This document shows, piece by piece, positions 17,211 through 25,698 of a DNA stretch of 64,000 bases. Under the pieces are notes generated by a model. It made no database searches and was not told the DNA's origin. It was given only the letters and a program-made list of their open reading frames with translations. This DNA comes from Peteryoungia rhizophila (GTDB lineage: Bacteria > Pseudomonadota > Alphaproteobacteria > Rhizobiales > Rhizobiaceae): contig NZ_STGT01000006.1 of the NCBI RefSeq assembly GCF_004912145.1, positions 231,413 through 295,412 on the forward strand, read 5' to 3'. The position numbers and the translations under genes are program-made. The number at the start of each line of letters is the position of its first letter. Positions within the stretch are counted from its first letter, which is position 1.

Positions 17211-19022
17211 ATGAAATCCGTGTCTCTGTCCGTGCGGCTCTATGCACTGGTCGCGCTGGCTCTGGCCGTTCTTGTGGGCGCGCTGACTTACAGCCTGTTT
17301 CAATCCTATGACATGCTGGTGCAGGAACGCCGCATCGGTCTGGCACAGATCAACGACAATGCTGTCGCGATCCTCGACAAGTATCACAAGATGGAGCAGG
17401 AGGGCACGCTGACGCGCGAGGAGGCGCAGGAGCGGGCCAAGGATGTGATCGGCGCGATGCGCTACCAGCCTGATGGTTACATGTGGATCAACGACATGCA
17501 GCCGGCCATGGTCATGCATCCGATCAAGCCGGAACTGAACGGCAATGACTTGAGCCAGAACAAGGACCCGAACGGCAAGTTCCTGTTCGTCGAGTTCGTC
17601 AATACGGTGAAGGCGGGCAAGGAAGGCTTCGTCGACTACTACTGGCCGAAGCCAGGCTTCGAAGAGCCGGTCGAGAAGCTTTCGCATGTTATCGGTTTCG
17701 AGCCCTGGGGCTGGGTCGTGGGCACCGGCGTCTATTCGGACGACCTGGCAGCGCTCTTCCGCCAGACGGCAATGCAGTATGGTGCGCTGATTGCGCTTGC
17801 CCTGATCGGCAAGCTGATCTGCGCCTATCTCGTGGTGCGCAGCGTGGTGAAGCCGATCAGCCGCCTGAAGGACTCGATGCGGGATATCGCCGAGGAAAAG
17901 GTGGACATCGAGATCGCTGATACCGGCCGTCGCGACGAAATCGGCGGCATGGCGCAGACGCTCGAAGTCCTGCGCAACAGCGTGCGCGAACGCATCGAGT
18001 TGCGCGGCCGCGAAGTCGAGCAGCAGGAGAGCCTGAACGGTGAGCGCGAGCGCAACGAACTCAACCTGCGCACATCGTCCGAGCGGCAGAACCACGCGAT
18101 CAATGCGCTGGGTTCGGCGCTGGAGCGGCTGGCGGAGGGCGACCTCACCGTGCAGATCGGCGTGATCGGTTCGGACTATGAAAAGCTGCGTGACGACTTC
18201 AACCGCGCGGTGGAGTCGCTCGGTGGCGTGATCGCGGCGATCAACCAGACTAGTGACGTGGTCACGTCCTCGGCCGGCAATATCAGCGAGGCGACCAACA
18301 ATCTGTCGAAGCGCACCGAGCAGCAGGCGGCGGCGCTGGAAGAAACGGCGGCGGCACTTGATGAGATCACCGCCACCGTGCGCACGGCGGCGGAACGGGC
18401 GAACGAGGCCCGCCAGATGGTGGCCGAGACCAAGTCGAGCGCCAACCGCTCCGGCGAAATCGTGCGCAATGCGGTCGATGCCATGGGCCGGATCGAGGGC
18501 TCGTCGCAGAAGATCAGCCAGATCATCTCCGTGATCGACGAGATCGCCTTCCAGACCAACCTCCTCGCGCTCAATGCCGGCGTCGAGGCGGCGCGGGCCG
18601 GCGAAGCGGGTCGCGGCTTTGCAGTCGTGGCGCAGGAAGTGCGGGAACTGGCCCAGCGCTCGGCCAATGCGGCGAAGGAGATCAAGACGCTGATCAGTGC
18701 ATCGGCGGCCGAAGTCGACACCGGTGTCGGCCTGGTGCGCTCGACCGGCGAGGCGTTGATCGAGATCGAGGCGCTGGTCAACCGCGTCAACGAAAGCGTC
18801 AACACGATCGCGACCGCCGCCAAGGAACAGGCGACGGGGCTGGCCGAGATCAATACCTCGGTCAACCACATGGACCAGATGACCCAGCAGAATGCGGCCA
18901 TGGTCGAGGAAACCTCGGCGGCGGGGCAGTCTCTGGCGGAGGAGAGCTACAATCTGCGCCAGCTCTTGTCGCGCCTCAAGGTCAATGCCCAGCAGGCCGT
19001 GGGCCATCGTCGGGCGGCGTAA
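17211..19022 (+). CDS. Methyl-accepting chemotaxis protein with periplasmic sCache_2 domain
   Basis: A 603-residue chemoreceptor. First membrane helix at about 9-31, then a single-Cache type 2 sensor domain (about 35-185; PDGYMWINDMQPAMVMHP and GFEPWGWVVGTGVY are diagnostic), second helix at about 190-210, HAMP (about 212-265), and a long signalling domain with the hairpin tip IDEIAFQTNLLALNAGVEAA. Such sensors often detect small organic acids. No C-terminal CheR-tether pentapeptide is present. GGGGGTGGG precedes the ATG at 17211. Monocistronic, closed by a strong terminator. Confidence 0.95.
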   Translation: MKSVSLSVRLYALVALALAVLVGALTYSLFQSYDMLVQERRIGLAQINDNAVAILDKYHKMEQEGTLTREEAQERAKDVIGAMRYQPDGYMWINDMQPAMVMHPIKPELNGNDLSQNKDPNGKFLFVEFVNTVKAGKEGFVDYYWPKPGFEEPVEKLSHVIGFEPWGWVVGTGVYSDDLAALFRQTAMQYGALIALALIGKLICAYLVVRSVVKPISRLKDSMRDIAEEKVDIEIADTGRRDEIGGMAQTLEVLRNSVRERIELRGREVEQQESLNGERERNELNLRTSSERQNHAINALGSALERLAEGDLTVQIGVIGSDYEKLRDDFNRAVESLGGVIAAINQTSDVVTSSAGNISEATNNLSKRTEQQAAALEETAAALDEITATVRTAAERANEARQMVAETKSSANRSGEIVRNAVDAMGRIEGSSQKISQIISVIDEIAFQTNLLALNAGVEAARAGEAGRGFAVVAQEVRELAQRSANAAKEIKTLISASAAEVDTGVGLVRSTGEALIEIEALVNRVNESVNTIATAAKEQATGLAEINTSVNHMDQMTQQNAAMVEETSAAGQSLAEESYNLRQLLSRLKVNAQQAVGHRRAA

Positions 19023-19047
19023 GCGGCAGGGCAGACGAACAGCAGAT

Positions 19048-19085
19048 AAGGGCCGGCGGAGCGATCTGCCGGCCCTTAGTTTTTG
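19048..19085 (+). terminator. Rho-independent terminator of the chemoreceptor gene
   Basis: A perfect 11-bp stem (TAAGGGCCGGC at 19048-19058, GCCGGCCCTTA at 19069-19079) followed by five T. Confidence 0.9.
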
Positions 19086-19178
19086 CCCCGGATTCCTCGT
19101 GGTTTTCATTCATGGCACGTTAAGCCGGAAAGCCCTATGCTGCCTGAAGTTGTCCCATAAGGGGCCATCGAGGGTGAA

Positions 19179-19982
19179 ATGAGTTTTGTGTTTTCGTCCC
19201 TTGGCTGCCGGATCACGGCGGCTTGTTTCTCGGCCCTGATGCTATCAGGATGTTCCGGCAGTGACCGCGTTCCGTTCGCCGATGTCGGTGGGCCGCGCGC
19301 GGGCGACCAGCTCATCGGCAAGGTGGATCGGAAGCGCGACGGGCGGGTGCTCGTCGGACGCGTCGGTGATCGGCAAGCGGAGGCAGCGGCCTATGCGGCG
19401 CCGGCCGGTGCGCAGAATGTCGGGAGCGCCGGCCTCGACTATCTCGACACGCCAAACCTAGCTGAAAACGAGGCCACGCAGGCCGCGCCCATGATGGCAG
19501 CGGCTGAGCCGGGTTCGGTCGGTGACGGCCAGGGCCAGGCGATGAGCGCCATGGTCATTCCCGAAGGCGGCGTCAATATTGATGGCCAGCTCGGGATCGG
19601 CGGGGCGCCTCTCGTGTCTGATCTAAATTCTGCCGAGGTGGTGAGCCCTGTCGGGGTTCAGCCGCATGTGGTGACGCAGGGTGGGGCCATGGCGATCGCC
19701 GAGGGCACGACCAGCCAGCCGGTCGTTGATGGCATCGGCTTTGACGAGCCGACGCAGATCGTGACGGGCCCGGGCGGGGATGCGCCTCTGGTCGATGAGG
19801 TGCAGGTGGCAGAGGACCTGCCGGACGAGGGCGGGATCCTGCCGCTTTCGGCGGACAGTGGCAATTCCGGCATGGACGATCCGGTTCCGGTCTCGACGCG
19901 GCGGGTGGCGGCCTCGACGGGTGCCGGGGCGCCTGCTGGCAAGGATTGCTCGCTTTATCTCGACAAACGGAACTGCCGCTGA
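19179..19982 (+). CDS. Hypothetical lipoprotein, low-complexity
   Basis: A 267-residue protein with a lipoprotein signal: hydrophobic segment then LMLSGC, a lipobox with the acylated Cys at about residue 25. The mature part is rich in Gly, Ala, Val and acidic residues without a recognised domain, and ends in a short basic Cys pair (KDCSLYLDKRNCR) that may form a disulphide. GAGGGTGA precedes the ATG. Likely attached to the outer or inner membrane facing the periplasm. Function unknown. Confidence 0.75.
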   Translation: MSFVFSSLGCRITAACFSALMLSGCSGSDRVPFADVGGPRAGDQLIGKVDRKRDGRVLVGRVGDRQAEAAAYAAPAGAQNVGSAGLDYLDTPNLAENEATQAAPMMAAAEPGSVGDGQGQAMSAMVIPEGGVNIDGQLGIGGAPLVSDLNSAEVVSPVGVQPHVVTQGGAMAIAEGTTSQPVVDGIGFDEPTQIVTGPGGDAPLVDEVQVAEDLPDEGGILPLSADSGNSGMDDPVPVSTRRVAASTGAGAPAGKDCSLYLDKRNCR

Positions 19983-20259
19983 AGCCGAGTTTTGGCTAAA
20001 TCGATAATTCGTTCATTTCCTAATCATTGGCCGCGCCCGTTACTGGCGGGGGCGTGGGCATGAGTGCGGACCGCGCTGCACCATCCGCTCTGGCTCCGGG
20101 GCGTACCGGTGCGGGCGGGGAAGGGCTTGCGGGCGGCGGCGGGTGGGCCTAGAGGCAATGTCGTCCATGTCTGGCGGCCTCGTTTTCGGCCTGCGCGACA
20201 GGTCAAACCCGCCGCAAAAGACCGTCCGGCCGGACGGCTCGTTCTTTCCGGAGTGCCTC

Positions 20260-21084
20260 ATGCCACCGATTGCCGATATCCTGTTGTTTGCCGTGATGCT
20301 GGCTGCCGCCGGCGCCGTGGCGGGGCTGCTGGCCGGCGTGTTCGGGATCGGCGGCGGCGCGGTGCTGGTGCCGGTCTTCTACCAGGTCTTCGGCTATGCC
20401 GGGATCCCAGAGGAGGTGATCATGCATCTCGCCGTCGGCACCTCGACGGCGCTGATCGTGCCGACCTCGATCCGCTCGTTCCAGGCGCATCGGAAACGCG
20501 GGGCCGTCGACATGGACTTGCTGAAAGGCTGGATGATCGCGGTGCCGCTCGGGGCGCTGCTCGCCACCGTCGTTGCGGCCTATGTGTCGAGTGCGGGGCT
20601 TCGCCTGTTCTTCGCCGTCATGGGCCTGGTGCTGGCGGCGCGCATGCTGTTCCTCTCCAACCGACTGCATCTCGGCACGGAACTGCCGGGCGAGCCGGTG
20701 CGGTTTGTGACGGGTACGGCGATCGGGCTGTTTTCCGGGCTGATGGGGGTCGGCGGCGGGGTGTTCAATAACACCTTCATGACGCTTTTCGGCCGGCCGA
20801 TCCACCAGGCGGTGGCGACATCATCGGGTGTTGGCGTGCTGATCTCGATCCCGGCCTTTTTCGGCTTCATCTATGCCGGCTGGGGCGAGGCGGGCCTGCC
20901 GCCGTTTTCGACCGGCTTCGTCAACTGGATCGCCTTTGCGGTGATCTTCCCGATCGCCATGCTGGTCACCCCCTATGGCGCGCAGCTGGCGCATAAGCTG
21001 AACAAGCGGCAGCTGGAACTGGGCTTTGCCATCTTCCTGCTTTTCGTCTCGGCGCGGTTCTTCTGGAGCCTCTATGGCGGGTGA
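20260..21084 (+). CDS. TauE/SafE-family sulfite/organosulfonate permease
   Basis: A 274-residue membrane protein with about eight helices and the two characteristic Gly-rich repeats AGVFGIGGGAVLVPV (near residue 27) and GLMGVGGGVFNNTF (near residue 165). The family exports or imports sulfite and C2 sulfonates, but substrates vary. The frame is open from 20143; GGAG six bases before the ATG at 20260 (MPPIADIL) sets the start. A decayed fragment of a second copy lies at 21717-21845, beyond the BON-LysM gene. Confidence 0.92.
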   Translation: MPPIADILLFAVMLAAAGAVAGLLAGVFGIGGGAVLVPVFYQVFGYAGIPEEVIMHLAVGTSTALIVPTSIRSFQAHRKRGAVDMDLLKGWMIAVPLGALLATVVAAYVSSAGLRLFFAVMGLVLAARMLFLSNRLHLGTELPGEPVRFVTGTAIGLFSGLMGVGGGVFNNTFMTLFGRPIHQAVATSSGVGVLISIPAFFGFIYAGWGEAGLPPFSTGFVNWIAFAVIFPIAMLVTPYGAQLAHKLNKRQLELGFAIFLLFVSARFFWSLYGG

Positions 21085-21200
21085 CGCTCGATAGCCGATC
21101 GATCAGATCGCGATAAAACAGCAATGGCTTCTTGAGTTTGTCGTGAAGCTGGTCTCTCCTGTCGGCACCGATCAACGGTTGAGACAATGAGGAGACGAAA

Positions 21201-21671
21201 ATGGGCCTGTTTGATTTCATCAAGAGCGCCGGCAAGAAGCTCGGCATCGGCGACGACGATGCGCCGGATGCGGAGGCCGTGCAGAAAGAACTCGCCTCGC
21301 ACGGGCTCGGCACCGATGCCGTCCAGGTCGAGGTCGTCGAGGACAAGGTGGTACTGAAGGGCACGGTCAAGGACCAGTCGATCTTCGAGAAGGCCGTCGT
21401 CGCCGTCGGCAACACGCTCGGCATCTCCAAGGTCGAGGCCGGCGAGTTGACGATCGCCGAGGCGCCGGACGCGGCCCCGGTCGCCGCCAAGGATCCGGTC
21501 CTCTACACGGTCAAGAAGGGCGACAATCTCTGGAAGATCGCCGAGGCGCAATATGGCAAGGGCAAGGGCGCGAAGAACACCGTGATTTTCGAAGCCAACC
21601 GGCCGATGCTCAGCCATCCCGACAAGATCTATCCGGGGCAGGTGCTGCGGATTCCGGAATTGGAGGGGTGA
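21201..21671 (+). CDS. BON-LysM protein (Kbp/YgaU-like)
   Basis: A 156-residue cytoplasmic-type protein with an N-terminal BON domain (about 20-90) and a C-terminal LysM domain (about 100-152: YTVKKGDNLWKIAEAQYG, IYPGQVLRIP). The E. coli homologue Kbp binds potassium, and the full-length domain order fits that family rather than a secreted peptidoglycan binder, since no signal peptide is present. GAGGAGAC precedes the ATG. Role in K+ or osmotic stress is inferred from the family. Confidence 0.92.
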   Translation: MGLFDFIKSAGKKLGIGDDDAPDAEAVQKELASHGLGTDAVQVEVVEDKVVLKGTVKDQSIFEKAVVAVGNTLGISKVEAGELTIAEAPDAAPVAAKDPVLYTVKKGDNLWKIAEAQYGKGKGAKNTVIFEANRPMLSHPDKIYPGQVLRIPELEG

Positions 21672-21716
21672 GATGGGGAGGGCGCGGGCTGCTGCGATGG
21701 TGGCCCGCGCGCTTCT

Positions 21717-21845
21717 ACTGGCTATGTCAACGGAAATCCCTTTGGCGCGATCTTTCCGATCGCAAAAGTGGTGATGCCCCATGACGCGCGGCTGGCGATG
21801 GGTGTTGCGGTGTTTCTGCTGTTCGTGTCTGCAGGGTTTTTCTAG
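21717..21845 (+). pseudogene. C-terminal remnant of a second TauE/SafE gene
   Basis: The frame reads TGYVNGNPFGAIFPIAKVV, then MPHDARLAM, then GVAVFLLFVSAGFF and a stop. This aligns with the intact copy's TGFVNWIAFAVIFPIAMLV, TPYGAQLAH and GFAIFLLFVSARFF. About nine residues are missing in the middle and the tail is cut. No start or upstream part of the gene remains. Confidence 0.75.
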
Positions 21846-21998
21846 AGTTTGGTGGGGTGTGTGGGCGGTGGTGGCCCTGGAGGGAGCGCCCACCATCCCT
21901 CAAGCGTCCAAGAAATCGGGATTTCTAGGATGTCCCCTTCCATGGGGCTGCATTGCAACTAGAGAACCGTTTCTCCACCTGCAACCGGCATTTATCGG
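21846..21998. other. Short non-coding boundary between TauE remnant and HEPN gene
   Basis: No gene seen. Sequence becomes less GC-rich toward 21,950, marking the left edge of the DUF262-HEPN island. Confidence 0.4.
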
Positions 21999-22694
21999 CT
22001 ACCATACCGTCGTTCCGATAGTAGTAGATAGCGCTTTGTGAAGTATGCGATCAATCGCTGCTACCAGATCTTGAACGTTTTTTATATTCCGTTTCACATC
22101 AAGGTATGTGAGCTGGGGCGGGTTTGCGTGCGCCAGGGCGGTACGTATGGAGTTGAAGCTTTCCAATCGATACTCCGCATCGGCGTTTATTCGACCAGAG
22201 ATTTGGTCGAAAATATTGTCGATGCCGATGCGAGAAAACATCACTTTAACGTTCTTAGCGGAAGGGTACTTCCTTTCAGCGAACACTACTCCACCATCGA
22301 AGCCGGCGGGGATCTGCGCGCTTCCTTCAAGGAAAGCCCATAGGTCGCTCTCACGTTCGATTTTTTTTAGAAATCGACCTTCGTCGCTGGTGTAGGCTAA
22401 TGCAGAGAAGTGCTGGGTGAGACGGCTTTTCGCTACTGCTACGCGAGTTCGGACAGGGATGGCATTGCTTCGAATGTCGTTTAATGAGCGGAGTCTGAAA
22501 GCCCATGCCTCAAAGACGGATCTAATGTACTCTTCCACCGCTGCACTCGTTTGTAGGATCGAGCACTGAAACGCTAGATCTCGTACTCCAGGCGGAACGC
22601 TTTTTCTACGTGCCAGATTTGAATCTCGTACTAGCTGCTCTGTTCGAGTGATGAAGTCGGCTCTGTGAGGACTGACACGATATCGCAACGTCAT
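21999..22694 (-). CDS. HEPN-domain protein (RiboL-PSP-HEPN / MAE_28990-like), probable RNase effector
   Basis: A 231-residue alpha-helical protein. Near the C-terminus SIRTALAHANPPQL supplies the R-x4-H motif of HEPN ribonucleases, and the conserved N-terminal helices (ILQTSAAVEEYIRSVFEAWA) match the HEPN subfamily that accompanies DUF262 genes. Its ATG overlaps the stop of the upstream DUF262 gene as ATGA, so the two are translationally coupled. Codon use is clearly more AT-rich than the flanks. The likely role is a toxic RNase released when the partner senses infection; this is inferred from family and arrangement. Confidence 0.7.
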   Translation of the reverse strand: MTLRYRVSPHRADFITRTEQLVRDSNLARRKSVPPGVRDLAFQCSILQTSAAVEEYIRSVFEAWAFRLRSLNDIRSNAIPVRTRVAVAKSRLTQHFSALAYTSDEGRFLKKIERESDLWAFLEGSAQIPAGFDGGVVFAERKYPSAKNVKVMFSRIGIDNIFDQISGRINADAEYRLESFNSIRTALAHANPPQLTYLDVKRNIKNVQDLVAAIDRILHKALSTTIGTTVW

Positions 22695-23794
22695 AGCCTG
22701 TTGAACAGCTCAGTAGCGCGGGAGATTCGGGTTTGAACAGATGTCTCATCGCTTGTCGCTCGTTGGACGCTAGTGGCGAAAATCCGATCTGACATGAGGT
22801 CGACAAAGGCTCGTTGAACCTGCGTTCTGTCTGCCCTGAGGCTTTTGATCCCGTGGCTCGTAGTTTCAGCCATACCGATCATTTGCGCATCGTATATTGC
22901 TGAATTAAAATTGCCTGCGGTAGTGAGATCCTCTTTGATAATCTTGAACGCGTTTCGACCAAAATAGTAGTTAACAAGCTCGAGACTTTCAATGAAGTCG
23001 TGAGTCCACGCATCCAGTTTACTATCAGGTATATTTCGATGACTTGTCGTAAACGTATCGAGAAAACCGGATAAAGGCTTAGAGTATGAATCTCTCGCAT
23101 GCCTGAATGCAAAGTATCTCAGGATTAGCTCCGCGCCTTTCATCCTCTTGTCCGACTTTATTCCGCTGAGTTTCTTCCACGTATCATTTTTCACAAGGTG
23201 GTCAACACGCTTCATTAATGAACCGTGATTGACGCCGTGGCGTAATTCTTGGCCGTTAAGCTTTACGGACCCCGTATTCAATCGTTCGAAGACATCAAAT
23301 TTGATTTGAGGGTGAGTATCCTTTAGAATGGTGATACATCGTATTGTGCGGTTATTGATATGATCCCTGAATCTAGGATCAAGTTGCGCCCAAGTATAAC
23401 CGTTTAGTTCGGGGTAGGTCGTAAGGCCCTGTAAGTCAAATGCGTCATTCAAGAACAATTTTATCGACATCAGTCTCTGATTGCCGTCTATCACAATTAG
23501 ATTGTTAGTCGGAGACTGGCTGAAATAAACGACGGGGATGGGGCATTGGATGATCAAACTTTCGATAAGCCTCGAGGCTTGAGTTCGAGTCCATACATAG
23601 CCACGCTGAAACTCCGGCACCTCAATCTTGCCAGTGCCCATTAGCTGGTGAAGGGAGCCGACGGTCAGATCTGCCGTTTCTGTGTGAAGCCGTCGTTGCT
23701 CCGGGGGAATATTTCTGACTTCCGCATCGTCTTCCTGTGCTTGCATCACGGGGAAGAGCTTGTCCGCCAGAGCCTGTATTGAAGTCGTCATCAT
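22691..23794 (-). CDS. DUF262 (ParB-like/GmrSD-N) protein, partner of HEPN
   Basis: A 367-residue protein with an N-terminal DUF262 fold: VPEFQRGYVWT (about 62-72), the nucleotide-site motif VIDGNQRLMSI (about 105-115, normally DGQQR) and DVFERLNTGSVKLNGQELRH (about 166). DUF262 proteins are ParB/Srx-fold NTPases or nucleases, best known from the GmrSD modification-dependent enzymes; here the DUF1524 nuclease half is absent. ATG 23794 or 23791 follows GGA; an upstream extension to 23893 has no support. AT-rich composition, and coupled by a 4-nt overlap to the HEPN gene. Confidence 0.85.
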   Translation of the reverse strand: MMTTSIQALADKLFPVMQAQEDDAEVRNIPPEQRRLHTETADLTVGSLHQLMGTGKIEVPEFQRGYVWTRTQASRLIESLIIQCPIPVVYFSQSPTNNLIVIDGNQRLMSIKLFLNDAFDLQGLTTYPELNGYTWAQLDPRFRDHINNRTIRCITILKDTHPQIKFDVFERLNTGSVKLNGQELRHGVNHGSLMKRVDHLVKNDTWKKLSGIKSDKRMKGAELILRYFAFRHARDSYSKPLSGFLDTFTTSHRNIPDSKLDAWTHDFIESLELVNYYFGRNAFKIIKEDLTTAGNFNSAIYDAQMIGMAETTSHGIKSLRADRTQVQRAFVDLMSDRIFATSVQRATSDETSVQTRISRATELFNRL

Positions 23795-24059
23795 TATTCC
23801 GTCTTTTGGATAGCAGTTGCGGTGCCTGCAACTTATTAGTTCCCCGGTGAAAGTCAAAGATCCTAATCGGATGCCAAGATCTTCTGCGTGCAACAGCTGG
23901 CCTTAAAGGCGCGATGGCTTCTTTTGCGGCGCTCCTAATTTCACGTGGTCTGATTGAATGAAGCTACTACGGAAAGGGAGGGTCGGCGCCTAGCTCCCGC
24001 GTGGGGGTGATCTGGCGGCAGTTAGCACCGGGTTACCCCAACTGCGCGTTCCGCCCAAC

Positions 24060-24081
24060 CTCCCTCTCAAAGGGGAGGGAG
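24060..24081. repeat. Palindrome CTCCCTC / GAGGGAG
   Basis: Arms at 24060-24066 and 24075-24081 around a purine-rich loop. First of three repeats in this gap. Confidence 0.55.
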
Positions 24082-24174
24082 AGCGGGTGGCGCCAACGAT
24101 CAGCCCTAGTGGGGGAGCGGAAGCGACCCTCGAAGGACGAGGGCGAGTGGGGCTGGTCTGGGCCTAGGTCCTTC

Positions 24175-24198
24175 GAGGCCCGCTTGCGCGGGCACCTC
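24175..24198. repeat. Palindrome GAGG-CCCGC / GCGGG-CCTC
   Basis: Nested arms GAGG/CCTC and CCCGC/GCGGG around a ttgc loop, in a unit that begins GGTCCTTCGAGG and ends CTCAGGATGAGG. Units of this form are widespread in Rhizobiales intergenic DNA. Confidence 0.6.
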
Positions 24199-24278
24199 AG
24201 GATGAGGGTCAACGTGGTCTGAACTGCTTCCCGGTCAACCGGGGAGAGTGCGCGCGCGGGGCGAAGTCCCCTCCCAAA

Positions 24279-24299
24279 CCCTCCCCACAAGGGGGAGGG
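24279..24299. repeat. Palindrome CCCTCCCC / GGGGAGGG
   Basis: Arms 24279-24286 and 24292-24299 around acaag. It belongs with the G/C hairpins at 5338 and 8336, and lies downstream of the GlxA-family gene, where it may aid termination. Confidence 0.6.
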
Positions 24300-24335
24300 C
24301 TTAACCTGGGCCGGCCTTGGTGCGTCGCCGATGGC

Positions 24336-25361
24336 TTACACCACAACCCCCGTCCGGTTGCTCGACATCGTCAGCTTGCGTTCGGCGCGCTCCTGCTGGG
24401 GGGAGCGGTTGTAGAGTTCGCGGTAACACTTCGAAAAATGCGAGGCGGAGACGAAGCCGCAGGCGACGGCGACTTCGACGACGGGCATGGAGGACTGGAC
24501 GAGGAGGTGGCGGGCGCGGTCGAGGCGGATTTCGAGATAGTAGCGGGCGGGGGAGCGGCCCATTTCCTGCCTGAAGAGGCGTTCGATCTGGCGGCGCGAG
24601 AGGCCGGCGTCGTCGGCGATTTCGAGGAGTGACAGCGGTTCTGCGAGATTGGCCTCCATCAGCTCGATGATCTGCAGCACCTTGGAATTCTGCACGCCGA
24701 GGCGGGCTCTGAGCGGCAGGCGCTGGCGGTCATTGGCGGAGCGGACGCGGTCGGTCAGGTGCTGTTCGCAGACGCGGTTGACGAGGCCTTCGCCAAAATC
24801 CTGGCCGATCAGGTTCAGCATCATGTCGAGCGAGGCCGTGCCGCCGGCGCAGGTGTAGAGATTGCCGTCGACTTCGTAGAGGTCGGCATAGACTTCGGCC
24901 TGGGGGAAGGTCTCAGAAAAGCCGGGCAGGTTTTCCCAGTGGATGGCGCAGCGCTTGCCGTTCAGCAGGCCGGCCTGGGCCAGAACATGGGCGCCGGTGC
25001 AGAGCGAGCCGACCGCGACATTGCGGTTATAGGCTTCGCGCAGCCAGGCATTGACCGACTTGTTGTTGAACTCCTCGACATAGATGCCGGAACAGACGAT
25101 CGCCATGTTCGGGCGGTTCTCGCCACCGAGATAGCGGCGCTCGTCGGCGAGCGAGCCGTTGACCTCGATGCCGATGCCCGAGGAGGAATGGACCTTCTGG
25201 CCATCGACCGAGGCGAGACGCCATTCATAGGCGCCGTAACCCAGCATGCGGTTGGCGATGCGCAGCGTCTCGATGGCGCCGGCAAAGGGCAGAAGCGTGA
25301 AATGCGGGACGAGGAAGAAGACGATGGTTCGCTTCTTGGTCTGTGGCTGTATCTTGCTCAT
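24336..25361 (-). CDS. GlxA-family AraC-type transcriptional regulator
   Basis: A 341-residue regulator of the same architecture as the one at 1111: amidotransferase-like sensor domain (about 10-190; VGSLCTGAHVLAQAGLL marks the nucleophile-elbow region) and AraC DNA-binding domain (about 220-320; LLEIADDAGLSRRQIERLFR and ACGFVSASHFSKCYR). The ATG at 25361 (MSKIQPQTK) is chosen; the frame runs on to 25484 without support. The family includes GbdR, CdhR and other regulators of quaternary-amine catabolism, so control of the MttB locus at 33-45 kb is an attractive guess. The GTCGC-rich repeats upstream suggest autoregulation. Confidence 0.9.
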   Translation of the reverse strand: MSKIQPQTKKRTIVFFLVPHFTLLPFAGAIETLRIANRMLGYGAYEWRLASVDGQKVHSSSGIGIEVNGSLADERRYLGGENRPNMAIVCSGIYVEEFNNKSVNAWLREAYNRNVAVGSLCTGAHVLAQAGLLNGKRCAIHWENLPGFSETFPQAEVYADLYEVDGNLYTCAGGTASLDMMLNLIGQDFGEGLVNRVCEQHLTDRVRSANDRQRLPLRARLGVQNSKVLQIIELMEANLAEPLSLLEIADDAGLSRRQIERLFRQEMGRSPARYYLEIRLDRARHLLVQSSMPVVEVAVACGFVSASHFSKCYRELYNRSPQQERAERKLTMSSNRTGVVV

Positions 25362-25698
25362 GATGGTGCCCTGATGTCCTTGCTGCCGTTCCCTTGTTTT
25401 CCGGCATGCTCCGCCTGAATTGAGCGTCGCGATAGTCGTTTTACGACATTGTCGCGAAATCGCGCGTCGCAAAATCATCAGCAATCGCTAATCGCAAGAT
25501 TGTTTCGCAGTTTTCAGGCTGCGACATGGCGTGGGGTGCCATGTGGCGGGCATCGGTGCGGGGAGGGCGCTGTATGGCAGGGGCTAACGGCAGGGGCGGG
25601 GCGTTTGCGACCAAGACATGGGGCTTTCCCGTTTGCGACGCCGTTTCCGATGTGGGGGCGGGTGTGTCGCAAACGGGGTCGTGGCCGGATCGCCAGCC
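25362..25698. other. Non-coding region between the GlxA regulator and the DUF1127 gene
   Basis: No credible gene. The first 150 bp contain the regulator's promoter region with repeated GTCGC motifs (separate entry). The remainder, about 25,520-25,698, is GC-rich with nothing I can name. Confidence 0.5.
25425..25476. promoter_or_regulatory. Clustered GTCGC repeats, candidate regulator binding sites
   Basis: GTCGC occurs at about 25426, 25451 and 25466, with a perfect inverted repeat GTCGT-TTT-ACGAC at 25435-25447 between the first two. The array is 65-115 bp upstream of the GlxA-family start. Repeated half-sites like this suit an AraC-type dimer. Confidence 0.45.

Larger units (their letters stand above)
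23795..24335. other. Non-coding region with a cluster of dispersed repeats
   Basis: No gene seen. The left 150 bp are AT-rich and probably hold the DUF262 promoter. From about 23,980 the sequence is GC-rich and made largely of inverted repeats at 24060-24081, 24175-24198 and 24279-24299. This marks the right edge of the transferred island. Confidence 0.55.

Noticed and set aside
17157..19109. A 650-codon minus strand frame opposite the chemoreceptor gene
   Set aside because: Antisense shadow; the + strand has sCache, HAMP and signalling domains with a proper start and terminator.
21201..21671. BON-LysM protein as a secreted cell-wall hydrolase partner
   Set aside because: No signal peptide; the whole-length pattern fits the cytoplasmic Kbp/YgaU family.
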